From assembly GCA_013368315.1 (NCBI GenBank), contig JAACJM010000210.1, forward strand, positions 84,137 through 148,136: DNA of 64,000 bases. The letters are read 5' to 3'. The notes under the pieces are model-generated. The model saw only the letters and a list, made by a program, of their open reading frames with translations, did no database searches and was not told where the DNA came from. Within the stretch, counting starts at the first letter, position 1, and every line of letters begins with the position of its first letter. The DNA is from Tetrapyrgos nigripes (taxonomy: Eukaryota; Basidiomycota; Agaricomycetes; Agaricales; Campanellaceae). Positions 31,443-42,258 of this stretch are shown in pieces. The translations under genes and the position numbers were made by a program.

Positions 31443-34400
31443 GGCTGCGGAAAGGAAAGGAAAGAGCTGTACACGACTTAGTCATCGCGCTGCGCGTTTA
31501 AATTACCTCGTCACTGACCGCGTCAAGCCCTCAAGGTGCGTCTTCTCTTCTACGAGTCCGATTTACACTAAACTATGCTTCTAGATATCAAATTTCCATC
31601 CGACATCAATCATCAAGCTTCCCATTGCTTTTGACAACGGGTGCACAGGGTATCAAAAGACGGGTCAGAATACCGTCCATAATAGAATTGACGTCGTTCC
31701 GTCTTGACTCAGCACTCAATTTTGTGTACCCAGCCAATACCAAGTTTTCATCTCGCTATCAGTCCTGACCGACCCCTCCTCATCCCACGAGCTACATTCT
31801 GAGCCGCATCAATGCAGCGGTTAACGCGTCCGGTATCATTCCTTCCGTCTCTCCCTTGTCCCGTATAACGCTATTCGACGGCAGCCAGGCATACCATATT
31901 AATGTAAACGCACATCCGCTGGACTGAACTGGAGCTGGCACCCTACGGACATGGCAGCCTACGTTACCGGTCAACCCCCTTCAGTCATCCCTCCCAACCT
32001 ATACAGACGTTGTGCACGAGCATCACCCCAACGTCGCATTTGGCGAACCATTTTCGCTTCCGTATCTAGCAGTGATACAGTGCCGAATCTTTTACACATT
32101 CCTGATAGTGCCCTGTCAAGACTATGGCTCAGCCCTTCTATTCTCAATTTTCCATTGCCTGCATTGTCCTGATGCAGCATATTATGGTGGAAACGAAAAT
32201 GACGGGGACAAAGAACGGAGCGAGTAGACGGAAACGATGACAGAGACAGGAAGAGGAACGAGCGCGGTTTGTGATGAGGGCTGAAAGATAGTGATTAGAT
32301 GACGTTGAGGATCACTTGTCAAGCTGTCCCTGCTTTTCTTACGAGGTACGACTGTTGCCCAATCTTTCCCTCTCATACAGCAGTCAATGTTGTTCCCCCA
32401 GGTGCCCAAACTGAATGCTCACAAGATTTCAGCCAAATCGTCTTTTGACCCGATCTATCTCGGCATCCAAACCACTTTCTGTCAAATGCAATGGCTACAA
32501 CTGCAGCACGACTGCTTTTTTTCTATCATTATCCTACCCGCAAATCTGCAGGCAGGTTCAGGATTCGTTTCAGGCATATCGTGAATGTCCTGCTTATTCC
32601 GCTCCTCACGTCACAACGCAAATTCCGACGGCCGACACGATCAATCCAAAATATCCTCTTGGAACTGTTGCGAAAGCGTGTCAAGGAAAGTTGGGGTAAC
32701 ATGAAGTTCTAGGATACCGAAACAAAGCCAGAAGCGGTCTTTCAGTTCGTCAGTTTTCCTTGCTTTTTTCTGACCTCCACTGGAATGTTTATATCAAATT
32801 ACAGCTTCCGAACTCGATTTCTGCTTCGGAGGTTCTTGCGACGCAGAAATGTGACTCGACCTTATCCGCCAAACTGAGTTGTAGACAACTCTACATCGTG
32901 TAGAGCTCCTTGCACCATTGAACTTCTTGCCGGACTTGGGATGATGGTTTGCAAAGTCTTGTACATAGGCCATCGCTGCTCTGAGGTGAGTTGTTGTCAG
33001 AAACATTCTTCTCACATTTCTCGATGACTGAGACATTTCCCTTCAACCGACGAACTCGTCACCCTGATGCAGAGCATTGTCACATCAAGATTAAACGTAC
33101 TCAAGCGGCCTAGGCAGGGATGATGAAGCACGTTCGGACTGCCGTGGATTGTAGAATATCGATCAAAGGTCCTCGGGGCTGCACAGTGCGTTTTCCTCCC
33201 CTCCAAATTACTTTACTAGGCTAAACGCTACAATTTCAGAAACCATACAGGTCGTATCTAACAGTGTCCCCGTCCTAATCTCTAGTACAAAAGAGTCAAA
33301 TTTTGTCCATCACTTGCCTCATCTACGCTCTGATCAACAATGGACACCATATACCATGAACAACACCTGTTAGCCTACTGTGGAGCAGGCAATCCTTACA
33401 TCTCGGCTTCTACCCTGGTCAAAACTCCCTCAATGCCCTCAGGCAAACCACCACCGAGAACTGGGACGAGGATTCCGGAAGACAGAGTGGAACCAGCTCA
33501 GTCAACCTCAATTCGAAAACGTGTCACAAAACAGCGTTCCACCTCTAGCGCAGTTCTCGAGAATCAGGACGACTTCTTTGATCCCTCTCCCGTCTCAACT
33601 CCTGCAAAGCGTCACCAAGATACTCTTGGCCCACTCAATAATCCTCATCAAGACGATCAATCATATCGCTCATATCAAAGCCGCAATGACGCCTCGTTAG
33701 GCCACGGAAGAGGTATTAGAGTTTTTAGGTTACTCCCAGCGCTCAATGATCAACTATCCCAAGAAAGACTGTTTTTTCGCTGGCCGTTTCTCATTCGTCA
33801 TCCATGATCCTGCATGTTGTGCTTTACCGTCACTTGTCCAGAGGGAGCACAGCCCGTGTCATGTCGATACTTCACGCTAAATGTCTTCAAGGAAAACGTC
33901 CGAGTCAACTGGGCACAGTCCGTTTGGAGAGCGGTGCGTCGTGTCTTTTCATCATCAGACTACAAGTACCACCCATCAACAACGTCAGAGCAGTCAAACA
34001 TCCAGGTCACTCAAAATGGTATTCGGAACCATCTATCTACACGTCAATTTAGCTGTCAGACAATATGCAAATAAGGTCAAAGTCTCCGCTCGTCTTCATA
34101 GTCAACTCGTTCCACCCTACGTCTCCATACCGCAGTTTTATCGGTCTATGGCCAATCATCCGCAAATACTCGATATTTTTAGTGCCACTCTCTGGACAGA
34201 CCTGTATCGCGGAACACATCACCGTCAATCAGATTTCAGACTGATGAGTTGAAAAGGCTCTAACGTTGCGTCATCTTCTTTTACCTTGCATCTTGTAACT
34301 AATCACTGCTGCAGTTTCCATCTGTGCCAATCTAATGCCCCAATAGGCCCTTCCACTCAAGCACTCAGCAGTCCAACACCTCCCATCCATTCAAATCTCT

Positions 34401-35040
34401 TTACTATGGAATACCACCTGTACACCAAGACTCTCGACCAAACTCGAAATCTGTCAATGTCTTCCTCGCGAACTCAAGGATTATGCATCATGCAATGCAG
34501 CCAACGAAATCTCTAGTCATGTCCGCTCATGACCCTTGTCCACGTCGTCGTCATCCCGCGCTGCAACGCTGCATGTAACCTTCCGAACGCAGGCAAACCC
34601 GTCAAACCAAGGTTGTAGAACATGGACACTCGCTACCGGCCCAAACCGAGAATGAAAACCCAGAGACAGGACAGCTCGGGAACGAAGAGGACGACGAGCC
34701 CGCTGGCAAGGAAACACTACAGACTGGTGCCCGACAAAAACACTAGACTGACATCCTTGGGGTTGTTGAGGCTGGGAGCACAGACCCGTAGTCCTGTTCT
34801 ATATAATTATTTTCCAAAATTTTCGTGTATGAGAAAGTCATCGAGAGTGGGTCGAAAAAGTGTGAATATCGAGATAAAGCTATCTACACTGTACAATGAG
34901 GACGATGCGACGAAGAGAACCAAGGGAGTCTACATGACTACCTCGGTAACTAAAGTCCAACAAAACACACAGTACTCGTACTCCCTACGGTCTTACTGCT
35001 ACCCTAGCGTGAGAGTAGGCGAAGAGTCGTCAAGCTAAAG
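31443..35040. other. Gene-poor stretch with decayed coding traces
   Basis: No intact gene was found. On the plus strand 33340-34252 shows protein-like traces in shifting frames: a 155-aa opening frame (MDTIYHEQHL), then, in another frame, LEFLGYSQRSMINYPKKDC and FFAGRFSFVIHDP, preceded by CGT TAG where a CAG codon would keep the frame. Around 34330-34790 another trace (DEPAGKETLQTGARQ) is broken by stops. On the minus strand 31600-32410 contains stop-ridden frames. I read this as one or more pseudogenes of unknown family. The 3' end (34900-35040) resembles sequence upstream of the second Rho copy (TGACTACCTCGGTA). Confidence 0.35.
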
Positions 35041-35303
35041 AAAACAAATGAGAAAAGAAAATGTCGAGAAACGTATCGTAACGGACTAGCTTGTCCTTAC
35101 ATTATCCACCCTGGAAGAAAAAAAAAAGGTGGGGGTGCTCATACCGAATGATCCTAGCTGTGATAGGTATAACAACGTAACAAAGAGTATAGATCCTGAC
35201 CAGACTGCCAACTCCGAGTCCCCGACAGCAACAGCCAACCAGCCGCCTGCTGACCTTCCTCCACTGTACTGCAGATAGCCTGCATACTGATGACATCCTC
35301 CGC

Positions 35304-36385
35304 TCAAATGATCACACACTTGGTACCCTTCTTGTTCTTCGGACGGGAAAGTAACGCTGCACGTGTAGCGTACTGGAAGACTTCGCGGACACCTTCACCT
35401 GACTTGGCTGAGCATTCGAGGTAGTGCTTGGCGTTAATCTTCTGAGCTACGGCCATACCCTGGAATGAGAAATAGAGCATCAGAAATCGATGTGAAGCGA
35501 CGATAAGAGAAGGATGGCATCAATAGCCTTGTCGTTTTATGAGTCACATCCCATATGCAACGTTTCAATATGACGCATCATAGTCAAGTAAGCGCCGTCG
35601 GCGACACCATTGCATAGGGCAGGTGCTAAAACGAGCAAGTACCACTGGAAGAACGAAAGAACAATGAGGCCTCAAAGGATGCTGTGGTACACACCTCTTC
35701 TGGGGTTACTGGCCTCTGGCTTGTCTTCCTAAGCTCCTCAATGACTCTAGGGTCACGCCTCAAATCCTTCTTGCAACCGACGAGAATGATAGGGAGACCG
35801 GCACAGAAATGCATGACTTCAGAGATCCACTGTAGACAACCATCAGCCTACGCTCATTGGACAAGTCTTCATACCGCCTACATACCTTCTCCTGAACGTT
35901 GTCGAGCGAATCGGGACTGTCAACGGCGAAACAGATCAAGATGACATGGGAATCGGGATATGAGAGGGGTCGCAGACGGTCGTAGTCTTCCTGACCAGCG
36001 GTATCCCATAGGGCTAGCTCGACGTGCTTGCCATCGACTTCGACGTCGGCTACATAGTTTTCAAAGACGGTGGGTACGTAGACCTGGGGAAATGAAATTA
36101 GATACGTAAGAAAGAGTTTGTGTTGTTGTGTAGACAAACCTCAGGGAAAGTCCCTTTCGAAAACACAATCAATAGACAGGTCTATGCGTTTGGATGCAGA
36201 TGGCGGAGGAATGACAGTGTAACGTGACCAATCCAGAGAGTACGACCAACCCAACGACGACAAACGATACAAGCGAGTAAAAGAAAAGACAAAGTCAGCG
36301 TCGCTGCTGGCTCATCATCATCATCACACACCTTTCCGCAAGCACCATCCCCAACGATAACGAGCTTCCTCCTAATTTCAGACAT
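35304..36385 (-). CDS. RHO1: Rho1-type small GTPase, copy A
   Basis: Five exons, 36385-36332, 36181-36140, 36083-35886, 35829-35695 and 35459-35304, total 585 nt (194 aa). All Rho landmarks are intact: P-loop GDGACGKT (12-19), switch [11 protein letters not shown] with Thr37, switch [13 protein letters not shown] with Gln63, G4 [11 protein letters not shown]5 CSAKSGEG, a basic tail (RPKNKKGTK) and the prenylation box CVII. Rho1 controls cell-wall glucan synthesis, actin and polarity at the plasma membrane. It is divergently arranged with the complex I gene, sharing a 256-bp promoter region. Introns and 3' flank are alignable with copy B, so the two arose by duplication. Confidence 0.95.
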
Positions 36386-36641
36386 GACTAGGGTAGTTGT
36401 ATGGAGAGAAAACGAGAAAGACGAGAAACAGAAAACAGCAGCGTACAACGGGCGAGTCGTCAAGCTAAGGCCCTTTGCTTGGGTGGTGTGATTTGTGTCA
36501 CTTTGCCGGCACTCCTGCGCTCATTTCAAACTCCGCTCACACCGCTTTGCCATTAGGGTTAGGGTTTTAACCGGGAATCACGTGTACTTCAGTATTCCGA
36601 AAAGCCAAGGTCTGATTGGACGCAACCCGACGTCGTCCGTG
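36386..36641. promoter_or_regulatory. Divergent promoter with telomere-like box and E-box
   Basis: Separates the Rho copy A start (minus) from the complex I gene start (plus). It contains TTAGGGTTAGGGTTTT at 36553-36568, two telomere-like repeats, and CACGTG at 36579-36584. Both are plausible transcription factor sites; no test was possible. Confidence 0.5.
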
Positions 36642-38360
36642 ATGCTGAGGACGTCAACCAACAGTGAGCTCGTTTCTTTCTTTGCTAGCTGTCTCTAACG
36701 GTCTGCAGATATACCGCGTCATCTGCGCTGTCAGAATGGTCGCTCATTTGCAACCGTCACCGACCCACCCGTCAGACGTTATGGTGGACTCAAGGACCAG
36801 GACCGTATCTTTACCAATGTCTACTGCAGACATGACCATGGAATAAAGGGTGCAAAAGTATGTCTTCTTTTACGTTCTTTTATTTCACTTTCCTTATAGG
36901 TTTCAGTCCCGAGGTGACTGGCACCGAACAAAAGACATTCTCGATAAAGGCGACTCTTGGATCATTCAAACCATCAAGGACTCGGGTCTTCGTGGACGAG
37001 GAGGAGCTGGCTTCCCTAGTGGTCTCAAATGGAGCTTTATGAACAAGCCAAACTGGCAGGCTGATAAACGGTGAGTGCCATTACCTCGTCATGCCATCAT
37101 ACACCTTCTCAACTTTTTCACCAGACCTCGTTATCTCGTCGTCAATGCCGACGAAGGTGAACCCGGAACATGCAAAGACCGTGAAATCATGCGTGGTGAC
37201 CCTCACAAACTCGTCGAAGGCTGTCTCGTCGCCGGACGCGCTATGAACGCCAACGCCGCTTACATCTACATCCGTGGCGAATTTTACCTAGAAGCTTCCC
37301 GTCTCCAGCAAGCTATTGACGAAGCCTACAAGCATGGTCTCATTGGTCCCAATGCCTGCGGCTCAGGGTACTCTTTCGATGTCTATCTCCACCGCGGAGC
37401 AGGTGCTTACATTTGTGGAGAGGAGACCGCTCTCATCGAGTCTATCGAGGGTAAACAGGGTAAACCCCGTCTCAAACCTCCTTTCCCTGCCGATGTCGGG
37501 TTGTTCGGGTGCCCTACCACTGTTGCCAACGTCGAGACTGTCGCTGTCGCACCGACGATTTGCAGGAGAGGTGGTTCGTGGTTCGCGAGCTTTGGAAGGG
37601 AGAGAAACCAAGGCACGAAGCTGTTCTGCATCAGTGGACACGTCAACAACCCCTGTGTCGTGGAGGAGGAGATGTCTATCCCGTTGAAGGACTTGATTGA
37701 AAAGCATTGTGGTGGTGTGAGGGGTGGTTGGGACAACTTGCTGGGAATTGTCCCCGGAGGATCTTCGGTGCCAGTCTTGCCCATTAACATGTGTGCAGAG
37801 GTGTTGATGGACTTTGACTCGTTGAAAGATGCTCAGAGTGGTTTAGGAACGGGTGCGGTCATCGTCATGGATAAGAGCACAGATATCGTCAAGGCTATTT
37901 CGAGGTTTTCCGATGTGCGTTCAAACCGTCCTTTTTGTTTCTGTCGCTGACCGTGCTTCTAGTTCTACAAACACGAGTCATGCGGTCAATGCACACCTTG
38001 CAGAGAAGGTACCACCTGGATGAAGAACATGATGGACCGTATGGTCACCGGTCGTGCTCACCAGCGTGAGATTGACATGCTCCTCGAGTTGACGTGAGTC
38101 GCCGACTCTTTTTTATCTCAGTCTTCACTCACTGACCCTCCAACAGAAAACAAGTCGAAGGACGAACCATCTGTGCCCTCGGTGACGCCGCTGCCTGGCC
38201 TATTCAGGGTCTCATGAGGCATTTCCGCCCAGAGGTCGAGGCTAGGATCGCCAACTACAGAGCCGAGCATGGTGCTGTTGGTTTCGGTGGACACTTGGCG
38301 AGCGAGATACCGCAGGATCATGCTGTTCCGGATAATTTGGGACTAAGACTGCCTGCGTAA
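36642..38360 (+). CDS. NDUFV1: NADH:ubiquinone oxidoreductase 51-kDa subunit, mitochondrial
   Basis: Six exons, 36642-36663, 36709-36857, 36907-37070, 37125-37914, 37963-38093 and 38147-38360, sum to 1,470 nt (489 aa). It encodes the NADH- and FMN-binding subunit of respiratory complex I (nuo-51 in Neurospora; bacterial NuoF). The N-terminus is a short basic presequence (MLRTSTN...[12 protein letters not shown]) for mitochondrial import. Visible motifs are [16 protein letters not shown] (NADH site), [16 protein letters not shown] (FMN), [19 protein letters not shown] and [12 protein letters not shown] plus a later Cys (TICALGDAA), which ligate the N3 4Fe-4S cluster. All appear intact. The first exon is only 22 nt; the start is chosen by presequence composition and phase. 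Confidence 0.95.
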
Positions 38361-38721
38361 AGTAGACCAAAATACACTCTTTTATTTTTCGTTATACATA
38401 GTAGACGTATTTTACTGGACTACGTGACTAGTCAGTGAGATGTGATGGAGACATCTGTTTGCATGATGCAACGTTGACGCAGTTGCTGTGGCGCGTGAGG
38501 ACATTGTCAAGAGAGACCAGGAGACAGAGGGGAGGCGAAAAACGCGCTGAACAGCGAGGGAGTACACGTGACTACCTCGGTATCTAACGACATTACTCCC
38601 TTTGGTTCTACACGTCATTCTATTGATATTGTCTAGAGAAGAAGCTTTCTGTTTCTCCTGACCGCTACTTTCTCGTCTTTCTCGTTTTCTCTGCATCTCT
38701 CTCCATACAACTACCCCAATC
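38361..38721. other. Intergenic: complex I gene 3' end to Rho copy B promoter
   Basis: No gene. It contains a block (CACGTGACTACCTCGGTA near 38567) also found near 34935, so part of the Rho neighbourhood was duplicated with the gene. Pyrimidine-rich just before the copy B start. Confidence 0.6.
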
Positions 38722-39921
38722 ATGTCTGAACTTAGGAGGAAGCTCGTTATCGTTGGTGATGGTGCTTGCGGAAAGGTGTGTGACGATGACGATGAGCTAG
38801 CATGCCAGCAGCGACGCTAACTTTCTCCTTTCTCTTCTCTTTTACTCGTTTATATCGTTTGTCTTGTTCGTCTGGTCGTTGGTTTCGCTCGTTGGGCTCG
38901 GTCACATCACCATCACTCGGGTTCTGTGTCATTCCATCGCCTTCTCTTCACTCTTCATCCAAACGCATAGACCTGTCTATTGATTGTGTTCTCGAAAGGG
39001 ACCTTCCCCGAGGTATGTCTCCAACTCCTTAAACTACCACACGAACAACCCTTCTTACCTATCTATCTACTTTCATTTCCCCAGGTCTACGTACCCACCG
39101 TCTTCGAGAACTACGTAGCCGATGTCGAAGTCGACGGCAAGCACGTCGAGCTAGCCTTGTGGGATACCGCCGGCCAGGAAGACTACGACCGTCTACGACC
39201 CCTCTCATATCCCGATTCCCATGTCATCTTGATCTGTTTCGCCGTTGACAGTCCCGATTCGCTCGACAACGTTCAGGAGAAGGTATGTAGGCCGTATACT
39301 ACGACTTTGTCTAAATGAGCGCAGGCTGATGATAGTTGGTTGGTGCGGCCGTTCTACAGTGGATCTCTGAAGTCATGCACTTTTGTGCCGGTCTCCCCAT
39401 CGTTCTCGTTGGTTGTAAAAAGGATTTGAGGCGTGACCCTAGAGTCATTGAGGAGCTTAGGAAGACAAGCCAGAGGCCAGTAACCCCAGAAGAGGTGTGT
39501 ATACAGCAGTGTCCTTGACAAATTCATTCGTTATCCTTTCTTTCCTTCCCTGTTGTTCTCCGGCGCTGCTTGCATTCCGTTTTTTGTGTCTCGTACCATA
39601 TTCCATGCAATGGAGTCGCAGACAGCGCTTACCCCGCTACGATGTGTCATATTGAAACGTTGCATGCGGGAGGGATGTGACTCATAAAACGTCATGACCT
39701 ATTGATACCACCCTTCTCTTATCGTCTCTTCATACCAATCCCTAACCTCCTTCTCCTCATTCCAGGGTATGGCCGTCGCTTCAAAGATCAACGCCAAGCA
39801 CTACCTCGAATGCTCAGCCAAGTCAGGTGAAGGTGTCCGCGAGGTCTTCCAGTATGCAACTCGTGCGGCATTGCTTAGGCCTACGAAGAGCAAGAAGGGC
39901 ACCAAGTGTGTGATCATCTGA
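38722..39921 (+). CDS. RHO1: Rho1-type small GTPase, copy B
   Basis: Five exons, 38722-38775, 38971-39012, 39085-39282, 39360-39494 and 39766-39921, total 585 nt (194 aa), with the same exon lengths as copy A. P-loop, Thr37, Gln63, G4, G5 and CVII box are all intact. Differences from copy A are few: Ile4 to Leu, and changes in the last exon (AVASKIN for AVAQKIN; tail [10 protein letters not shown]). Intron sequences remain similar, and the 3' flank carries the same CACAGCTAGGATCATTCGGT block as copy A. It is inverted relative to copy A across the complex I gene. Either copy could supply Rho1 function. Confidence 0.95.
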
Positions 39922-40009
39922 GCGCGGCGCGCGCGGCTAGACAGACGGTCTAGGCACGCAAGTCAGTGGAGGAAGGTCAGCGGGCGGCTGGTTGACTGTT
40001 AGCCAGGGT

Positions 40010-40400
40010 TCTATACTCTTGTTACGTTGTTATACCTATCACAGCTAGGATCATTCGGTATGAACACACCCACCTTTTAATGTATGAGGACAAGCTGTCC
40101 GTTACGATACATACGTTTCTCGGCATCTCTCTCTTTCTCACTTGTTTTCAGTCCATATCTCTGTTTTTCTTTTCTCAATCAATTGGCATGTCTGCTTTGG
40201 ATACAACTGCTTGGAGTGATTTCGACTCGTCTGTAACACCGAGGAGTCGTAATATAAGAGAGTATAATCTTGGTACTAGTCGCAACCGCGTCTCTTTTGC
40301 CAGTACCAACATCATCCTCTCAGCACGTACACGCTGCCCACATATATCGACGTACTCTCGTCCTTGTACATGTATACGCAGTGGCACAAACTATCGCAGC
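40010..40400 (+). repeat. Rho 3'-flank duplication unit
   Basis: This segment (TTGTTACGTTGTTATACCTA, AGGACAAGCTGTCCGTTACG, then CATCATCCTCTCAG and TCTCGTCC) recurs in whole or part beyond copy A (reverse complement, 35060-35200), after copy C (41690-41980) and after the kinase-like gene (44420-44745). Confidence 0.65.
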
Positions 40401-40562
40401 ACAGTCGATATTCACAACAACTCCAAATCCGCCTCTTTTATTCCCGCAGTTTGTACAGGTTGTTCACATTGCTGTATCAGCTCGGGGCGTAGAAGAGACG
40501 AAGACGAAGCCGCTGGTATAGATCTGACAGTCTGTGAGAGCCAAGTGAGAGCTACCCCAATC

Positions 40563-41590
40563 ATGTCTGAACTTGGAAGGAAGCTCGTTATCGTTGGTGA
40601 TGGTGCTTGCGGAAAGGTATGTGATGATGACGATGAGCCAGCAGTGATACTAACTTTCTCTTCTCTTTTACTCGTTTGTATCATTTGCCTTGTCCGTTTG
40701 GTTGTTGGGTTGGTTTTTGGTCTTACTCTGTCATTCCTCTGCCATCTCTTCATCCAAACGCGTAGACGTCTCTATTGATTGTGTTTGCGAAAGGTACTTT
40801 CCCCGAGGTATGTCTCTTCAACTACAACCAACTCCTTAAACTACCACACGACCAACCCTTCTTACATATCTACTTTTATTTCCTCAGGCCTACGTACCCG
40901 CCGTTTTCGAGAACTACGTAGCCGATGTTGAAGTCGACGGCAAGCACATCGAGCTAGCCTTGTGGGATACCATCGGTCAAGAAGACGGCCACTACGACCG
41001 TCTGCGACCCCTCTCATATCCCAATTCCCATGTCATCTTGATCTGTTTCGCCATTGACAGTCCTGACTCACTCGACAACGTTCTGGAGAAGGTACTAGGC
41101 GGTACGAAGACTTGTCCAACGAGCGTAGACTGATGGTTGGTGCGGTTGTCTACAGTGGATCTCTGAAATCACGCATTTCTGTCCCGGTCTCCCTATCATT
41201 CTCGTCGGTTGCAAGATGGATTTGAGACATGACCCTACGGTCATTGAGGAGCTTAGGAAGAGAAGCCGGAGGCCAGTAACCCCAGAAGAGGTGTGTACCG
41301 CATTATCCCTGACGGTCTCATTATTTCGTTCCTCCGGTGGTGTGTTCTCCGGCGGTACTTGCTCATTTTGGGATCTTTCTCTTATCGTCGCTTCACATTG
41401 ATTCCTGATCCTCTATTTCCCATTCCAGGGTATGGCCATGGCTCAGAAGATTAACGCCAAGCAATACCTCGAATGCTCAGCCAAGTCAGGTCAAGGTGTG
41501 CGCGAGGCTTTCCAATATGCGACTCGTGCGGCATTGATTTGTACTTTAAAGCGCAAGACCCGTGGTTACCCGTGCTGCGTGATCATCTGA
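40563..41590 (+). CDS. Diverged Rho1 paralogue, copy C, with altered switch regions
   Basis: Five exons, 40563-40616, 40766-40807, 40888-41091, 41156-41290 and 41429-41590, total 597 nt (198 aa). The frame is open and all splice sites are normal. Compared with copies A and B it has Cys20 to Ser, Val33 to Ala, the switch I Thr37 replaced by Ala ([10 protein letters not shown]), Ala61 to Ile (DTIGQE) and two residues (Gly-His) inserted in switch II. The P-loop GDGACGKT, Gln63, the G4 Lys/Asp and the CVII prenylation box are kept, with a more basic tail ([10 protein letters not shown]). In Ras/Rho proteins Thr35/37 contacts Mg and gamma-phosphate and is needed for effector binding, so I infer a signalling-defective or regulatory paralogue, or a young pseudogene. 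Confidence 0.85.
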
Positions 41591-41689
41591 GCGTGCGGCT
41601 AGACGGTCTAGCCACGAAGCCAGTAGGGGAAGGTCAGCGGGCGGCTAGTTACCTGTTGGAGTGGGCAGTCTGGCCAGGGTCTATACTCT

Positions 41690-41985
41690 TGTTATGTACG
41701 TTGTTATAAATTTGGAATTAGTTTGGATGATGGCAATAGGTCGCGACCCTGTCGCTTTTCCAGTATCATCCTCTTAGTATGTACATGCCGCCCACATATC
41801 CCGACGTGCTCTCGTCCCTGTATATCTCTACTACGCTCGAATACGAAAATGATACCAAGAATTAGCTGAGAGCTCCTGCATGATTTCTTCGACCATCAGT
41901 AGATAAAACTGTAAGGGTAGAATGCTTCACATACCCTCGCAGTACAAAAACTGGGCCAAACGGTCATCAAAAGCGAAATTACCCT
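41690..41985 (+). repeat. Duplicated segment, left of the kinase-like gene
   Basis: Shares blocks such as TTTGGAATTAGTTTGGATGA, CTACGCTCGAATACG, AAACTGTAAGGGTAGAA and CGCAGTACAAAAACTGG with 44513-44745. The two copies flank the kinase-like gene in the same orientation. Confidence 0.75.
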
Positions 41986-42258
41986 CTTGCTTAGGATTTG
42001 GGTAGTCTCTCGAATGCCAGACGCATTCAGAACGATGTGTACAAGATCTTCGCCTTTTCTCGGCCAACCCTCATACTTTGCAGTTATACACCGTCGCTCT
42101 GCAACCAAATTATATCCAGCCTAAGACACCTATTCCTCTCCGCGATGCCAGACTGAGAGAGTGGGCCCAGCAGCAGACCTGTTGCGGAAAACTTGAAACC
42201 ATCACGTGTGATTTAACAAGGTTGTCCATTGAAACCATCTTCGTCGTTCGACTTCCCC

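Noticed and set aside
36553..36568. TTAGGG repeats as an interstitial telomere
   Set aside because: Only two units in a promoter; too short for a telomere relic, better read as a binding-site motif.
37363..37790. Minus-strand ORFs inside the complex I gene
   Set aside because: Antisense shadows of a strongly conserved plus-strand exon.
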